Shown here piece after piece: positions 7,777 to 16,498 of a DNA stretch of 64,000 nucleotides. Source of the stretch: an uncultured Bacteroidales bacterium (GTDB taxonomy: Bacteria; Bacteroidota; Bacteroidia; Bacteroidales; Muribaculaceae); contig CACXLJ010000003.1 of the NCBI GenBank assembly GCA_902768435.1, positions 1-64,000 of the forward strand. Direction: 5' to 3'. The position numbers and the translations under genes were made by a program. Under the pieces are notes generated by a model. That model was not told the DNA's origin. It did not search any database and saw only the letters and a program-made list of their open reading frames with translations. Each line of letters begins with the position of its first letter. Position 1 is the first letter of the stretch.

Positions 7777-9621
7777 TTATTTCGAGGGGGTGGCAGGCTG
7801 GCCTGTGAAGGCGGGCAGGCGGCGCTCGGCGTCCTTGACGATGGCATCGAAGTCGAACTTGCCATAGACGATGCGGGGACGGTTACGGTATTGGTCGGAG
7901 ATGAGGTTGCGCTCGGGCTTGTAGTAGGTGGTGTTGACGCCGCCCAGCTCGAAGAGCACTTGGCACACATTGTCGACCATGAACTTGCGGTTGGTGGCAG
8001 CAGCTATGCGCCGCACCATGTCGGGGTGCTGCTGCTTGAAGGTGTCGGAACACCAGATGACGAAAGGTACCAGATTCTCACACATGAGCATTTCGGGTTT
8101 GGGGTGCTGACCGGTGCCCACGCGGCCCTTGCCGTCACGGTAGTCGTAAATCTCGTCGCCATGGTCGCCAAAATAGACCACTACGGTGTTCTTGTCGCGG
8201 TAGAGGTCGAAGATGAGCTTGAGCACATAGTCGTTATAGAGCGTGGCATTGTCGTACTCGGCAATGTTCTGTCGCTTTTCCTTGGTCATCCACTTCTCGG
8301 TGCGCCAGGTGATGCTGTCGCCGGTGAAGCGTGCCCAGCTCTTGGGATAGCGCTGGTCGGGGTTCACATGCTGGCCCATGAGGTGGAAGAAGATGAGGTT
8401 GTGCTTGCCCACGGTCTTGACGGTGTCGGCAAAGTTCTTGACAATGTCCTGGTCGGCGCCATAGCAGCGCGCATTGCTCTGCGTGTAAGAGTTGCGGGTC
8501 ATCACCTCGTCGTAGAGGAACGAGTTGACGGTGATGGTGAACACCTGGTGCTGGAAGAAGTCGCGCTGGTTGTCCCACATGTACACATTGTAGCCTGCCT
8601 GCTTGAAGATGGTGGTGAAGCACGGGAAGCGGTACCAGCGCTCGCCATCGCCAATGCTGTTGCAGCTGAAGGTGTTGCGCATCACAATGCTGGTGGCATT
8701 GGCCGGCGACACCACATCGGTGAAAACAAAGAGGTTGCCGCGGTTGCGCTCGGCGTCCATGCAGGGTGTGGTCTTGAGGGGGTAACCGTAGAGCGAGGCG
8801 TGGTCGCGAATGTAGGATTCGCCCAGCACATATATCACATTGAGCGAGTCGGGCTCGGTGATGGTGGGCTTGGGTGTGGATTGAGCCAGAATTACCGACT
8901 GCTCGATGGCGCTCTCAATCTCGTTGTGCGAGGTGCGTAGCGAGTTGATCGAGTACACGGTTTTCGAGAACAGGTCGATCGACAGGTAAGGGGTACACTC
9001 GTCCCACTGGTCCACATCCTGCTGGTCGTGGCACAGGAACAGGGTGGTGTAGGAAGTGACGAGGAAAATGATGCCCACCACAATGAACAGTGCTGCCGTA
9101 ATGTTGAAGAAGGTGCGGTTGAGCGCATGCCTGAAAAAGCGGGCAATGGGTTTCCTGTAGAGTTCGAGCAGCACCACCAGGGCAATCACTGCCAGCACAA
9201 TGGCGTAGCTCATGAGGCTTTTCACGCCCAGGGCATAGGTGGTGATGAACTCGCTGCTCTCGCTGGGATTGGTTTCCATTGTCACCAATATGGTTTGCGG
9301 CGAGATGGTCATGTCGAAGTTGAGCTTGAGGAACACCACAATGCTCAACAGCATGATGTTGAACGCATAGAGCAGCCACTTCATCCATTCCTTGCCCGTG
9401 ATGTAGACGATGAGCGTGGCCAGGTAAGCCACGGCAATGTTCATCAGGAAAGCCTTGGTGAAAAACTTGATTTGATACCAGAACGGGTCGTTGTAACAGA
9501 GCCACTCGATGTTAGACTGCGCCAGCAGCGCAATGGTCACAAAGAAGAACACCGGCTGCTTCACCACCGGGCGTGCAATGGCGGCTGCCACCTTGCTTAT
9601 TGTCTTGAAAAATGCGTTCAT
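7777..9621 (-). CDS. Phosphoethanolamine transferase-like inner-membrane sulfatase
   Basis: A 614-residue protein with about five N-terminal membrane helices (residues 20-190) followed by a periplasmic alkaline-phosphatase-superfamily domain. Landmarks are VLGESYIRDHASLYGY (metal-binding Glu), SPANATSIVMRN (probable Thr nucleophile), NLIFFHLMGQH and YFGDHGDEIYD (metal ligands). This is the EptA/CptA layout; such enzymes move phosphoethanolamine from PE to lipid A or another surface glycan. The acceptor here is unknown. The PE synthesis genes lie immediately downstream on the same strand, though a gap and a separate promoter divide them. Confidence 0.85.
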   Translation of the reverse strand: MNAFFKTISKVAAAIARPVVKQPVFFFVTIALLAQSNIEWLCYNDPFWYQIKFFTKAFLMNIAVAYLATLIVYITGKEWMKWLLYAFNIMLLSIVVFLKLNFDMTISPQTILVTMETNPSESSEFITTYALGVKSLMSYAIVLAVIALVVLLELYRKPIARFFRHALNRTFFNITAALFIVVGIIFLVTSYTTLFLCHDQQDVDQWDECTPYLSIDLFSKTVYSINSLRTSHNEIESAIEQSVILAQSTPKPTITEPDSLNVIYVLGESYIRDHASLYGYPLKTTPCMDAERNRGNLFVFTDVVSPANATSIVMRNTFSCNSIGDGERWYRFPCFTTIFKQAGYNVYMWDNQRDFFQHQVFTITVNSFLYDEVMTRNSYTQSNARCYGADQDIVKNFADTVKTVGKHNLIFFHLMGQHVNPDQRYPKSWARFTGDSITWRTEKWMTKEKRQNIAEYDNATLYNDYVLKLIFDLYRDKNTVVVYFGDHGDEIYDYRDGKGRVGTGQHPKPEMLMCENLVPFVIWCSDTFKQQHPDMVRRIAAATNRKFMVDNVCQVLFELGGVNTTYYKPERNLISDQYRNRPRIVYGKFDFDAIVKDAERRLPAFTGQPATPSK

Positions 9622-9647
9622 CTCACCACATTATTTTAAAAAACGCT

Positions 9648-9656
9648 GCAAAGTTA
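9648..9656 (-). promoter_or_regulatory. -7 box of the phosphoethanolamine transferase gene
   Basis: TAACTTTGC on the minus strand matches TAnnTTTG, about 27 bp before the ATG. Confidence 0.55.
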
Positions 9657-9717
9657 CTAAAAATTCTGCTATCCAGCATTTTTTCGGTTTTTCGTGCTGT
9701 TTTTCCAGATTTTTTCG

Positions 9718-9786
9718 TATATTTACACCGTTCTTTTTTAACCTTGATAAGAGGCAGCCGAAACGCTTTGAAGGGAGAAGGCAAAT
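9718..9786 (+). promoter_or_regulatory. Promoter and conserved leader element A
   Basis: A -7-like box TATATTTAC (9718-9726) is followed by leader element A (9749-9786), whose core is AGCCGAAACGCTTTGAAGGG and which ends in AAGGC. A second copy lies at 10936-10973 with about 33 of 38 bases identical and the same distal GCC/GGC ends. In both places the element follows a promoter, so it would be in the 5' part of a transcript. It could be a cis-regulatory RNA element. Confidence 0.45.
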
Positions 9787-9814
9787 AATTACAACTTAAT
9801 TACAACTAATGTGA

Positions 9815-10786
9815 ATGATGACATTGCGCGAATTGAATAATATTATAGAGAGTATTGACGTGCCCATTGACCGAATTTCGGGCTTCTGTGACCAATATGA
9901 GTACATGTTTGATCGCTGTCGCGTGTCAGTGATAAAGTTTCTTGACAAGGTGGTTATCGAAACCTTTTGCGATGCTGAAGAAGAATCAGAGATGGAAGAA
10001 AAGGGGTTCTATCCTGTGCCGTTGATGATTGAAAAACTGAAAGCCGAAGCTAAATGTCACGGAGATTATATTGTTAAATTGGATGGCCGTGACAATGATT
10101 ATGATAGCCGACTGGTAATTCGCAATGTGTTCACAGCCCGTGTTTTACATTCAGGCGCCAGTGCTGGCATCAGTTTGCTCGGTCCAGAGTGTGGAAACTT
10201 GCTCAACATGGGAATCTTTGTTGCGAGAGTCATCATTGAGGACAATAGAGCGAAGAACCTAAATGACACATTTTGCGACTTTATTACATTGCTCTACTCT
10301 TTCGATGGAGAGGCTAATGATGCAATACACTTACGCACCTTCGAAGATGGCTCTACCTATCTCCGGTTTATTGCATGGAAAGAATCATGTGCAGCGGTTG
10401 TCGCCATGCTTAGCAGTATGTTTAATGGCGTGTATTTCACCATCACTCCCCTTACCGATGAATCAACAAGCTGCAGCCTAAGCAACGATTGCGACCACAA
10501 ATGGTTTGCTCCATGGCAGGCAGTAGTGTACCCAGCTTACTTGCCTGACCCCTATGATTCTGAATTGGAGTCGATTGATGGAATTATGTTTTACAGGCAT
10601 GAGTGTGGCAGCAAGCAGGAAGCGCTGCAGTTTATCAACGACCATCACTATAACGAGAGTGTAGGCGACATGTCGCAGATTATTTCAACACGCTATATCA
10701 ATGACCCGCAGGAGCTTATTATGGGTGATGAACCATTGTTGTCATATATCGATGACAACATAAGATCGGTAGAGCGTGAATACTAA
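9815..10786 (+). CDS. Hypothetical protein with leader element A
   Basis: A 323-residue soluble protein of no recognised family. It has no signal peptide or membrane helix and is rich in acidic residues, especially at the N-terminal third (FCDAEEESEMEEKGFY) and the C-terminus. It starts with two adjacent ATG codons, of which the first is used here. Its promoter and leader carry a 38-bp element repeated just after its stop codon. It opens an accessory island on the edge of core membrane genes. Confidence 0.65.
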   Translation: MMTLRELNNIIESIDVPIDRISGFCDQYEYMFDRCRVSVIKFLDKVVIETFCDAEEESEMEEKGFYPVPLMIEKLKAEAKCHGDYIVKLDGRDNDYDSRLVIRNVFTARVLHSGASAGISLLGPECGNLLNMGIFVARVIIEDNRAKNLNDTFCDFITLLYSFDGEANDAIHLRTFEDGSTYLRFIAWKESCAAVVAMLSSMFNGVYFTITPLTDESTSCSLSNDCDHKWFAPWQAVVYPAYLPDPYDSELESIDGIMFYRHECGSKQEALQFINDHHYNESVGDMSQIISTRYINDPQELIMGDEPLLSYIDDNIRSVEREY

Positions 10787-10812
10787 TAGCAGGTGCGAAA
10801 TTTAAACAATAT

Positions 10813-10844
10813 TTCTTGAGAAAAATGCTTGCATACCTCAAGAA
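10813..10844. terminator. Hairpin after the hypothetical gene
   Basis: TTCTTGAG (10813-10820) and CTCAAGAA (10837-10844) form a perfect 8-bp stem with a 16-nt loop, 27 bp after the stop codon of the upstream gene. No T-run follows. Confidence 0.4.
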
Positions 10845-10860
10845 TTATGACTAAATTTGC
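10829..10860 (+). promoter_or_regulatory. Orphan promoter upstream of leader element B
   Basis: TTG at 10829-10831, a 20-bp spacer and TAAATTTGC at 10852-10860 make a good Bacteroidetes promoter on the plus strand. No plus-strand gene follows before 13140. The transcript would run through element B into a T-rich stretch at 10974-10980. Confidence 0.5.
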
Positions 10861-10935
10861 TTATAAGTTAAAAACTTTGATAAATAAACTGATACAAACT
10901 GAGACCATATAAGGTAAACTAACATAAATCTTAAA

Positions 10936-10973
10936 AAGAGGAAGCCGAAACGCTTGAAAGGGAGTAGGCATTT
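10936..10973 (+). repeat. Leader element B (second copy, without a gene)
   Basis: Near-copy of element A (9749-9786), core AGCCGAAACGCTTGAAAGGG, followed by AGGCATTTTTTT. It ends against the stop codon of the convergent AT-rich gene. With the promoter at 10852 it could give a small RNA of about 110 nt ending at the T-run. Alternatively it is the leader of a gene displaced by the AT-rich insertion. Confidence 0.45.
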
Positions 10974-10975
10974 TT

Positions 10976-12070
10976 TTAATTATTACTTTTTTTCTTATTG
11001 TAGTGGCCATCCATCATTTCGAATTCAACCTTATTTAAGAGATTTTCTAAGTCTTTTTTGATGCAACCTATCATTTTTTCGAGCATGCATTTATTGTTTT
11101 CGTAGAATTGGTCACGCAGATATTTGACTTGGTTTTTTTTGCCTGATTTGGGGAATGATGTGTCTTTTTTTATCATGTCTGTCAATTTAGCAAAAGCTGG
11201 ATAATCAGTTTTGTTAAGCATTTTTGATATGGCAACTTTATGGTCTATGTCAATGCTCTGAAATATTGCAACTTTCATAGTTTTAACTTCATCTTCCTTA
11301 TCGGTGTGAGTATATACTTGTTTTTTGTCTTCTTCATAAATCACGTATACATTATGGTTTTCTATTATTAGAGCAGGGTCATTCGCAGGGTCATTCTCAC
11401 GTAAGTTTTCAAAATCAATTGATAATCCATTATTGTCAATTAGAATTTGAATTTTATTCACCATACTTGACAACCAATCTTCGAAATATTTTTTGTTGTT
11501 AACAGAGTGTTTTTTTAATACTGTATCAATTAATTCTATAGGATAATAAATGTCTCCAGTGTACCTGCCTTCAGTTCTTCGGCGAAAAGTTATAATATCG
11601 TATAACTCTTTTTTAGTAAACTCTTTTTTCTGAAAATTATTTATTATGCCATCTATTGCATCTTTTTCATTCTGACATATATTTGCATTATTACTGCATG
11701 AATTAATGGATTGACCGTAAAATTCAATATATCTTTCAAGCGCTGTTCTACAATCGCTATAAGTGTTTTCCGAAATATTGGTTCTGTTTTTTGACCATCT
11801 TTTGTCAAATGCAAGTTCACGCATAGCATCAAGCAATTCAGACGCCTTCTCCATGTGATTCATGTGTAATTCATTGAAAATCACATGAAATAATCTAATT
11901 TTACGGTTATTCTTCTTTTTTGGAAAAAATACATCTAAAACTTTTATAAATAGTCTCCTTAATCTGCTAACATAACTACTAGCACTCTTTTGTGTGGTTG
12001 TAATGCCTTCATTAAGTAACCACTCTTTAAATTGCTCTTCTAATGGTATCTGAACGTCATATTTTTTCAT
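10976..12070 (-). CDS. Hypothetical AT-rich protein
   Basis: A 364-residue lysine- and asparagine-rich protein with a much lower GC content than the flanking genes, a sign of transfer. The N-terminal 120 residues contain two helical stretches (FKEWLLNEGITTTQKSASSY and SENTYSDCRTALERYIEFYG) that resemble SAM-like core-binding domains of tyrosine recombinases. No catalytic R/H/R/Y set was found, so an integrase call is not supported. The next gene upstream on the same strand is an HExxH protein, and both share the low GC. No function can be assigned. Confidence 0.6.
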   Translation of the reverse strand: MKKYDVQIPLEEQFKEWLLNEGITTTQKSASSYVSRLRRLFIKVLDVFFPKKKNNRKIRLFHVIFNELHMNHMEKASELLDAMRELAFDKRWSKNRTNISENTYSDCRTALERYIEFYGQSINSCSNNANICQNEKDAIDGIINNFQKKEFTKKELYDIITFRRRTEGRYTGDIYYPIELIDTVLKKHSVNNKKYFEDWLSSMVNKIQILIDNNGLSIDFENLRENDPANDPALIIENHNVYVIYEEDKKQVYTHTDKEDEVKTMKVAIFQSIDIDHKVAISKMLNKTDYPAFAKLTDMIKKDTSFPKSGKKNQVKYLRDQFYENNKCMLEKMIGCIKKDLENLLNKVEFEMMDGHYNKKKSNN

Positions 12071-12180
12071 ATCAAATCGTTAAAGATTATATTTATTGAT
12101 TAAGTTAATTTAGTAAAACCGACATTAGTGGGATTATCTTAGAGAGTTGTGTTGCTTTTTGTTTTATTATACGCTATTGT

Positions 12181-12978
12181 TTAAATAATTTTGTTCCATC
12201 GATGTAATCCACTCCAATCCGGTCTCCCTTTTGCATATGTTAGCCATTTTTTTTGTGCCGCTGGGTCTACCCCATATATTTTGCCATTAACAACACTTAA
12301 AAAATCAATAATAGTAAAACCAAACAAAGAACTTAGCATCTTCACGCCGAGAGCATATTCTGGAGGTTGGGCAAGCATGAATTTTTTTGCAAAGTCATAA
12401 AAATCCTGATCTTTATAATCTTTGATGATACGAAGTGCCACAGCATTAGCCATTGACTCCTCACGCCATCTGCCGAAGTCGGTGTTGTAAGATACCCGCT
12501 CATTAGAAACAGGGCAATAATCCAAATTATGGATATCTAATGCAGCATGAGCCAACTCGTGTAATAGAACTTTAGTGAAAAGCCATTTGAATTCGTTATC
12601 TGAAATCACAGCGCCATCAATTTCTTTCAAATACAGTTCTATATATGGACTGTCACCATTTCGTTTCGAAAAATAAGCTCCAAGCGGATCGATAATGCAA
12701 TTGTCACCCCTTCTATCTGGCCTTGAATCGCGAAGGTAGATTGGTATTGTGTGTAGAAGAACAGCAACATTTTCATAACGTGGTTCTGCAAATTTCCATA
12801 TAGGTAGAAACTGGGGATAACCATTAGGTGAAATACTAAAGAGTGAACACTGAAATTTTCGTGGGGAGTAGTATTTCCGTTCTAGTGGCCGTACAACATC
12901 AAGCAAGAAGTTGGGGATATTTAATGCTGATATTTTTGATACAATGTTCCCGGGGGCATCTATGTTGGAGATTTTCAT
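12181..12978 (-). CDS. Putative zinc metallopeptidase-like protein (HExxH)
   Basis: A 265-residue protein with one clear feature: the zinc-binding motif HELAHAALDIH (HExxH, near residues 140-150). A Glu-containing helix follows about 35-40 residues later (REESMANAVAL) that could give the third ligand, as in gluzincin-like peptidases. There is no signal peptide, so it is probably cytosolic. Stand-alone HELAH proteins in mobile regions can act as stress peptidases or toxin components, but that is only a possibility here. A -7 box lies upstream (13011-13018). It is 110 bp upstream of the AT-rich gene on the same strand. Confidence 0.65.
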   Translation of the reverse strand: MKISNIDAPGNIVSKISALNIPNFLLDVVRPLERKYYSPRKFQCSLFSISPNGYPQFLPIWKFAEPRYENVAVLLHTIPIYLRDSRPDRRGDNCIIDPLGAYFSKRNGDSPYIELYLKEIDGAVISDNEFKWLFTKVLLHELAHAALDIHNLDYCPVSNERVSYNTDFGRWREESMANAVALRIIKDYKDQDFYDFAKKFMLAQPPEYALGVKMLSSLFGFTIIDFLSVVNGKIYGVDPAAQKKWLTYAKGRPDWSGLHRWNKII

Positions 12979-13010
12979 AATAGGAATTTTATAAACTTCA
13001 ATAAAATATA

Positions 13011-13018
13011 CAAAGATA
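13011..13018 (-). promoter_or_regulatory. -7 box of the HExxH gene
   Basis: TATCTTTG on the minus strand is an exact TAnnTTTG match, 33 bp before the ATG at 12978. Confidence 0.55.
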
Positions 13019-13087
13019 CAAATTCTTTAATTCATTAGTTGTATTTTGGAAAAAAAATGACACAGTTCTCGTTCTTTTCGTTATATG

Positions 13088-13118
13088 TTTGCTGGTTGGT
13101 ATTTTCTTGCTAAATTTG
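13088..13118 (+). promoter_or_regulatory. Consensus promoter of the WYL regulator gene
   Basis: TTTG (13088-13091), a 19-bp spacer and TAAATTTG (13111-13118) match the -33/-7 consensus of Bacteroidetes primary-sigma promoters exactly. The ATG is 22 bp downstream. Confidence 0.75.
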
Positions 13119-13139
13119 CGAAAAAATATTTAATCTATT

Positions 13140-14090
13140 ATGGCGCGGAATTTATTTGCGAGATATTTGTGGGAGATTAACACGCTGTATGAGCGTGGGC
13201 ATATCACGCTCAAGGAACTGAATGCGCTGTATCGCGACAGCTACCTTTATGACGAGGCCGACGAGGATGCGCGCATGGGGCGCCGCAGCAGCGACAATGC
13301 GGACGACGGGGCCATTCCGCGCCGCACCTGGGACAACCACCGCCGCGAGATTGAGACCATCTTTGATGTGAACATCGAGTGCCGCAAGAGCGACAACACC
13401 TATTATATTGAAGATGATGAGGGCTACATGTCGAGCAAGATGACCCACATGCTGTGCAACCACTTTGCAGTGAAGAATATGCTGGGCGAGGCGAAAAACC
13501 TGAAGAAACGGGTCATCTACGAAGACATTCCCTCGGGTTTTAACCATCTCACCACCATTATCCAGGCCATGCGCGAGAGCAAGGTGCTGGACATCAGTTA
13601 CCAGAGCTTTGCGCGCGACGAGTTGACGGAGTTCCGTCTGCACCCCTATTGCCTCAAGGTGTTCAAGCAGCGCTGGTATGTGGTGGGCTGGCACGAACCC
13701 ACCAGCGATGTGCGCATCTATAGCCTGGACCGCATCAGTAAGATAGAAATAACGCTCCAGAAATTCAATATGCCTGCCGATTTTGATCCGCAAGAGTACT
13801 TCGAAGGCTCGTTTGGCATGTTCCGCAACGATGGCGTGCAGGTGGTCACCGTGCGCCTGCGTGCCAATGAGGAGGAGCGCGCCTACCTGCGCACGCTGCC
13901 GTTGCATCACTCGCAGCATGAGGTGGAGCAGGCCGACGACTATTCGGTGTTCCAGTACCGGCTGCGGCCGTCGTTCGACTTCAAGCAGGCCATCCTGGCC
14001 ATGGGTGCCAATGTGGAAGTGCTTGAGCCGCAATGGCTGCGCGATGACCTGCGCCAGCAGCTAGCCAAGATGCTCGACCTCTATAAATAA
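13140..14090 (+). CDS. WYL domain-containing transcriptional regulator
   Basis: A 316-residue regulator with an N-terminal winged-helix-like DNA-binding region (about 1-95, TWDNHRREIETIFDVNIECR typical of the family) and a WYL sensor domain from about 145. The core contains ISYQSF, LHPYCLKVFKQRWYVVGWH and YSLDRISKI. A C-terminal WCX-like extension ends the protein. WYL proteins often control accessory and defence loci in response to nucleic-acid or nucleotide ligands. It has its own housekeeping-type promoter and lies directly upstream of the sigma-54-type promoter of the MoxR/VWA operon, so it is a candidate controller of that operon. Confidence 0.88.
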   Translation: MARNLFARYLWEINTLYERGHITLKELNALYRDSYLYDEADEDARMGRRSSDNADDGAIPRRTWDNHRREIETIFDVNIECRKSDNTYYIEDDEGYMSSKMTHMLCNHFAVKNMLGEAKNLKKRVIYEDIPSGFNHLTTIIQAMRESKVLDISYQSFARDELTEFRLHPYCLKVFKQRWYVVGWHEPTSDVRIYSLDRISKIEITLQKFNMPADFDPQEYFEGSFGMFRNDGVQVVTVRLRANEEERAYLRTLPLHHSQHEVEQADDYSVFQYRLRPSFDFKQAILAMGANVEVLEPQWLRDDLRQQLAKMLDLYK

Positions 14091-14094
14091 GTTG

Positions 14095-14155
14095 ACTTTT
14101 TTTGCATTTTTCCCTCTCTGCGCCGCATTTTGGCACAGTGATTGCATAATTTTGC
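14095..14155 (+). promoter_or_regulatory. Sigma-54-type promoter P1 in a duplicated 61-bp block
   Basis: TGGCAC (14131-14136), five bases, TTGCA (14142-14146) match the -24/-12 consensus of RpoN promoters with correct spacing. The block 14095-14155 is repeated at 17959-18019 with 58 of 61 bases identical, including the first 46 without change. A small palindrome TGCG-C-CGCA (14119-14127) lies just upstream of the -24 box. The predicted start near 14157 leaves a 5' UTR of about 46 nt. A TAATTTTG box overlaps (14147-14154), so a primary-sigma promoter remains possible. Confidence 0.6.
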
Positions 14156-14202
14156 AAGTGTTGGCGGACAACAAGATCAAAGAAATAACATAAACTTAAA
14201 AT

Positions 14203-15432
14203 ATGATGAGTTTCAACGACTATTGGAAAGAAAAGGCTGCCAAGCGACACAAGTCATGGGCGAGCAAAGCTCGCAGGTACAAAGAAAACCACACACCGCT
14301 CGAGAAGGTGCGTAAAGAAGTGTTCCAACCTATGGATTATTATGAGGGTTTTCGCATTGAAGATTACAAAATATTCCACTATGTAGCTAAAAACCCTGCC
14401 ATTAAATGGAAAGATGGAGCATTCAGTTTTGATCAAGAGGGATTAATAACGGCATTGAAAGCCGAAGGTGCTGACCTTGCGAATTTTAAATATGAGTCCA
14501 TCAGAGAGTCCATTGTGGGTCAAGAAGTACCTCAAAAAAAGTTCTGGGGCAAGAGTCTTGAAGTACACAGCCGATTTATTAACTGGTTTCGCCGCATTTA
14601 TGAGATATGCACAACGGTTGAGCGTGTGCACATTAGATATAGCGACATCACAATGGTCATAAATCGCTATACTAGCGAGGATAATCCGTTTGCTTACTAT
14701 GAATTAATCCCCTCTAATGACTTAATCGCAGGCGAACTTTTGTTGGAGGAGACAAGTTTCTACTCGCTCAATGTTGCCACGCTGCTTATGGAGCTGGCCG
14801 CCGAAAAAGAGTTACAACAAGAGGCATTTAAATACTTCGCCAAGTCGTTAAAGTTGAGTCAGATGGAAGCAGCCGTCATCGATAGCGTGAAATTTGATCT
14901 TTGGGACGACAAGAAGATTGAGAAGAAACTCAAAGAATATGCTGCCAAGAATTATTCGACCGAAGATGTGCTCTATGCCGTCTTGCGTCCCTTAAAAATG
15001 GGCGTGAAGAAATATCTTGAGGCTATGACGGCCCGCTGCAGTAATAAGGGAGGATTAGTGCCTGATTATTATTTTGATTGGAATCGTTATTTACAGACAT
15101 TTATTGACAACACGTTACAACCCTATATAAAAGAATCGGGACTTCAGGATGTGACCGTATCAATTCCAGATAAACGAAAAGGCATTCTTTTCAATTATCA
15201 AGGTTACAACGTCTTTTTATGTAAAGGCTTTTGCTTTTACCCCTTTCCTAAAGAGAAAGACTTGGAAAGTAGTAGATATACTTATGTTTCAAAAAGTTAT
15301 ATCAGTTTGTCGAAAATCTCGTTAAGTGCTATCGTAGGTTATCTGAAGCAGATGCCTGCTATCAATGCGCGCATTGATAAGGTAAAGGAAAAAGTGAGAA
15401 AAAGGTATAGTGAAATAAAAGCATCTAAATAA
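14203..15432 (+). CDS. Hypothetical protein, first gene of the MoxR/VWA operon
   Basis: A 409-residue protein with no recognised domain. The first 40 residues are strongly basic (KEKAAKRHKSWASKARRYKE). The rest is mixed alpha/beta with a basic C-terminal helix (KVKEKVRKRYSEIKASK). There is no signal peptide or membrane segment. It is the first gene after sigma-54-type promoter P1 and ends one base before the MoxR ATPase start, so its product is probably made together with the ATPase and the VWA protein. It is a candidate substrate or adaptor, by position only. Confidence 0.7.
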   Translation: MMSFNDYWKEKAAKRHKSWASKARRYKENHTPLEKVRKEVFQPMDYYEGFRIEDYKIFHYVAKNPAIKWKDGAFSFDQEGLITALKAEGADLANFKYESIRESIVGQEVPQKKFWGKSLEVHSRFINWFRRIYEICTTVERVHIRYSDITMVINRYTSEDNPFAYYELIPSNDLIAGELLLEETSFYSLNVATLLMELAAEKELQQEAFKYFAKSLKLSQMEAAVIDSVKFDLWDDKKIEKKLKEYAAKNYSTEDVLYAVLRPLKMGVKKYLEAMTARCSNKGGLVPDYYFDWNRYLQTFIDNTLQPYIKESGLQDVTVSIPDKRKGILFNYQGYNVFLCKGFCFYPFPKEKDLESSRYTYVSKSYISLSKISLSAIVGYLKQMPAINARIDKVKEKVRKRYSEIKASK

Positions 15433-15433
15433 T

Positions 15434-16498
15434 ATGGCAATATCAATCAATAGCAAAGAACTCATTGCTCTGCTCGATGTCACTCCCTCGTGGCAAAACA
15501 TTATGCTGGCTGGACGTCACGGCATAGGCAAGTCGCAAATCTTAACCAAATATTTTGAAACGAAGGGCATGACGGTGAAAACTCTTTTCTTGGGTCAGAT
15601 GAGTGACCCTGGCGACCTCTTGGGACTTCCCAACAAGGACGAGGCCACTGGCAAGACCACGTTCATGCCGCCCTACTGGTTTCCGATTGATGGCAAGCCC
15701 ATAGTACTGTTTCTTGACGAGTTGAACCGTGCCCGTCCCGAGATTTTGCAGACGGTGATGGACTTGGTGCTGAATCGCAAGTTAGCGGGTCGTGCTTTGC
15801 CCGACGGCAGCCGCATCATCTCGGCGTGCAACGATGGCGAGGAGTACCAGTTGACCGACCTTGACCCAGCGCTGGTGTCGCGATTTAATATCTATACCTT
15901 CCGTCCCACAGTCGAGGAATGGATGCTTTGGGCTGAGCATGAGGGACTGGATGAGCGCATCATCAGTTTCATCAATGCCAATCCCGACATGCTTGACCGC
16001 AGCGGAGACACCAAGGAAGACCAGGGATTGGAAAAAGACCCTGACCGCCGCGCCTGGGAGAAGGTGGCACGATTGCTTGAAAATGTGCCAGACCCCATGC
16101 CAGTACATCAGAAGATTGTCGCGGGCATTGTTGGTGTGCATGCTGCAGCTCAACTGTTCCTCTCGTTCCGCAAGGAAGAGCTGACGCCTATCGACTTGCT
16201 TACCGACTTCAAGCGTGCTAAGAAACGCCTAGACAAGTGTGAATTGCATCAGTTCTCGCTACTCAACGATGCCCTGGTTCGTTTCTTTGAGACCGATAAA
16301 GTGGCAACGCTTGAGCGTGAGACTGTTTGCGCTTCGCTGAAATCCTATCACGACTATCTGCTCAAAAATAACCGTGAGGCCTATGCACATCTCGTGTCGC
16401 TCATCGATGGCACAGGCTATAGGCAGTTGCTGATTTTTATCAACAAAGAAATGCCAGATACCTATAAGCAAATCGTGAACTTTATCCAAACGCTATGA
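15434..16498 (+). CDS. MoxR-family AAA+ ATPase
   Basis: A 354-residue AAA+ ATPase of the MoxR/AAA_5 type. Walker A is GRHGIGKS (residues 27-34), Walker B is VLFLDELNRA (about 92-101), sensor 1 is the SACNDG region, and the arginine-finger region is DPALVSRFNIYTF. MoxR proteins act as chaperone-like remodellers with a VWA-domain partner, as RavA does with ViaA. Here the partner gene overlaps it by four bases (ATGA), so translational coupling is likely. The upstream unknown gene is one base away. Confidence 0.88.
   Translation: MAISINSKELIALLDVTPSWQNIMLAGRHGIGKSQILTKYFETKGMTVKTLFLGQMSDPGDLLGLPNKDEATGKTTFMPPYWFPIDGKPIVLFLDELNRARPEILQTVMDLVLNRKLAGRALPDGSRIISACNDGEEYQLTDLDPALVSRFNIYTFRPTVEEWMLWAEHEGLDERIISFINANPDMLDRSGDTKEDQGLEKDPDRRAWEKVARLLENVPDPMPVHQKIVAGIVGVHAAAQLFLSFRKEELTPIDLLTDFKRAKKRLDKCELHQFSLLNDALVRFFETDKVATLERETVCASLKSYHDYLLKNNREAYAHLVSLIDGTGYRQLLIFINKEMPDTYKQIVNFIQTL

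Noticed and set aside
10976..12070. Tyrosine recombinase
   Set aside because: Only the N-terminal helices are suggestive. The catalytic Arg-His-Arg-Tyr set was not found, and no att-like repeats flank the gene.
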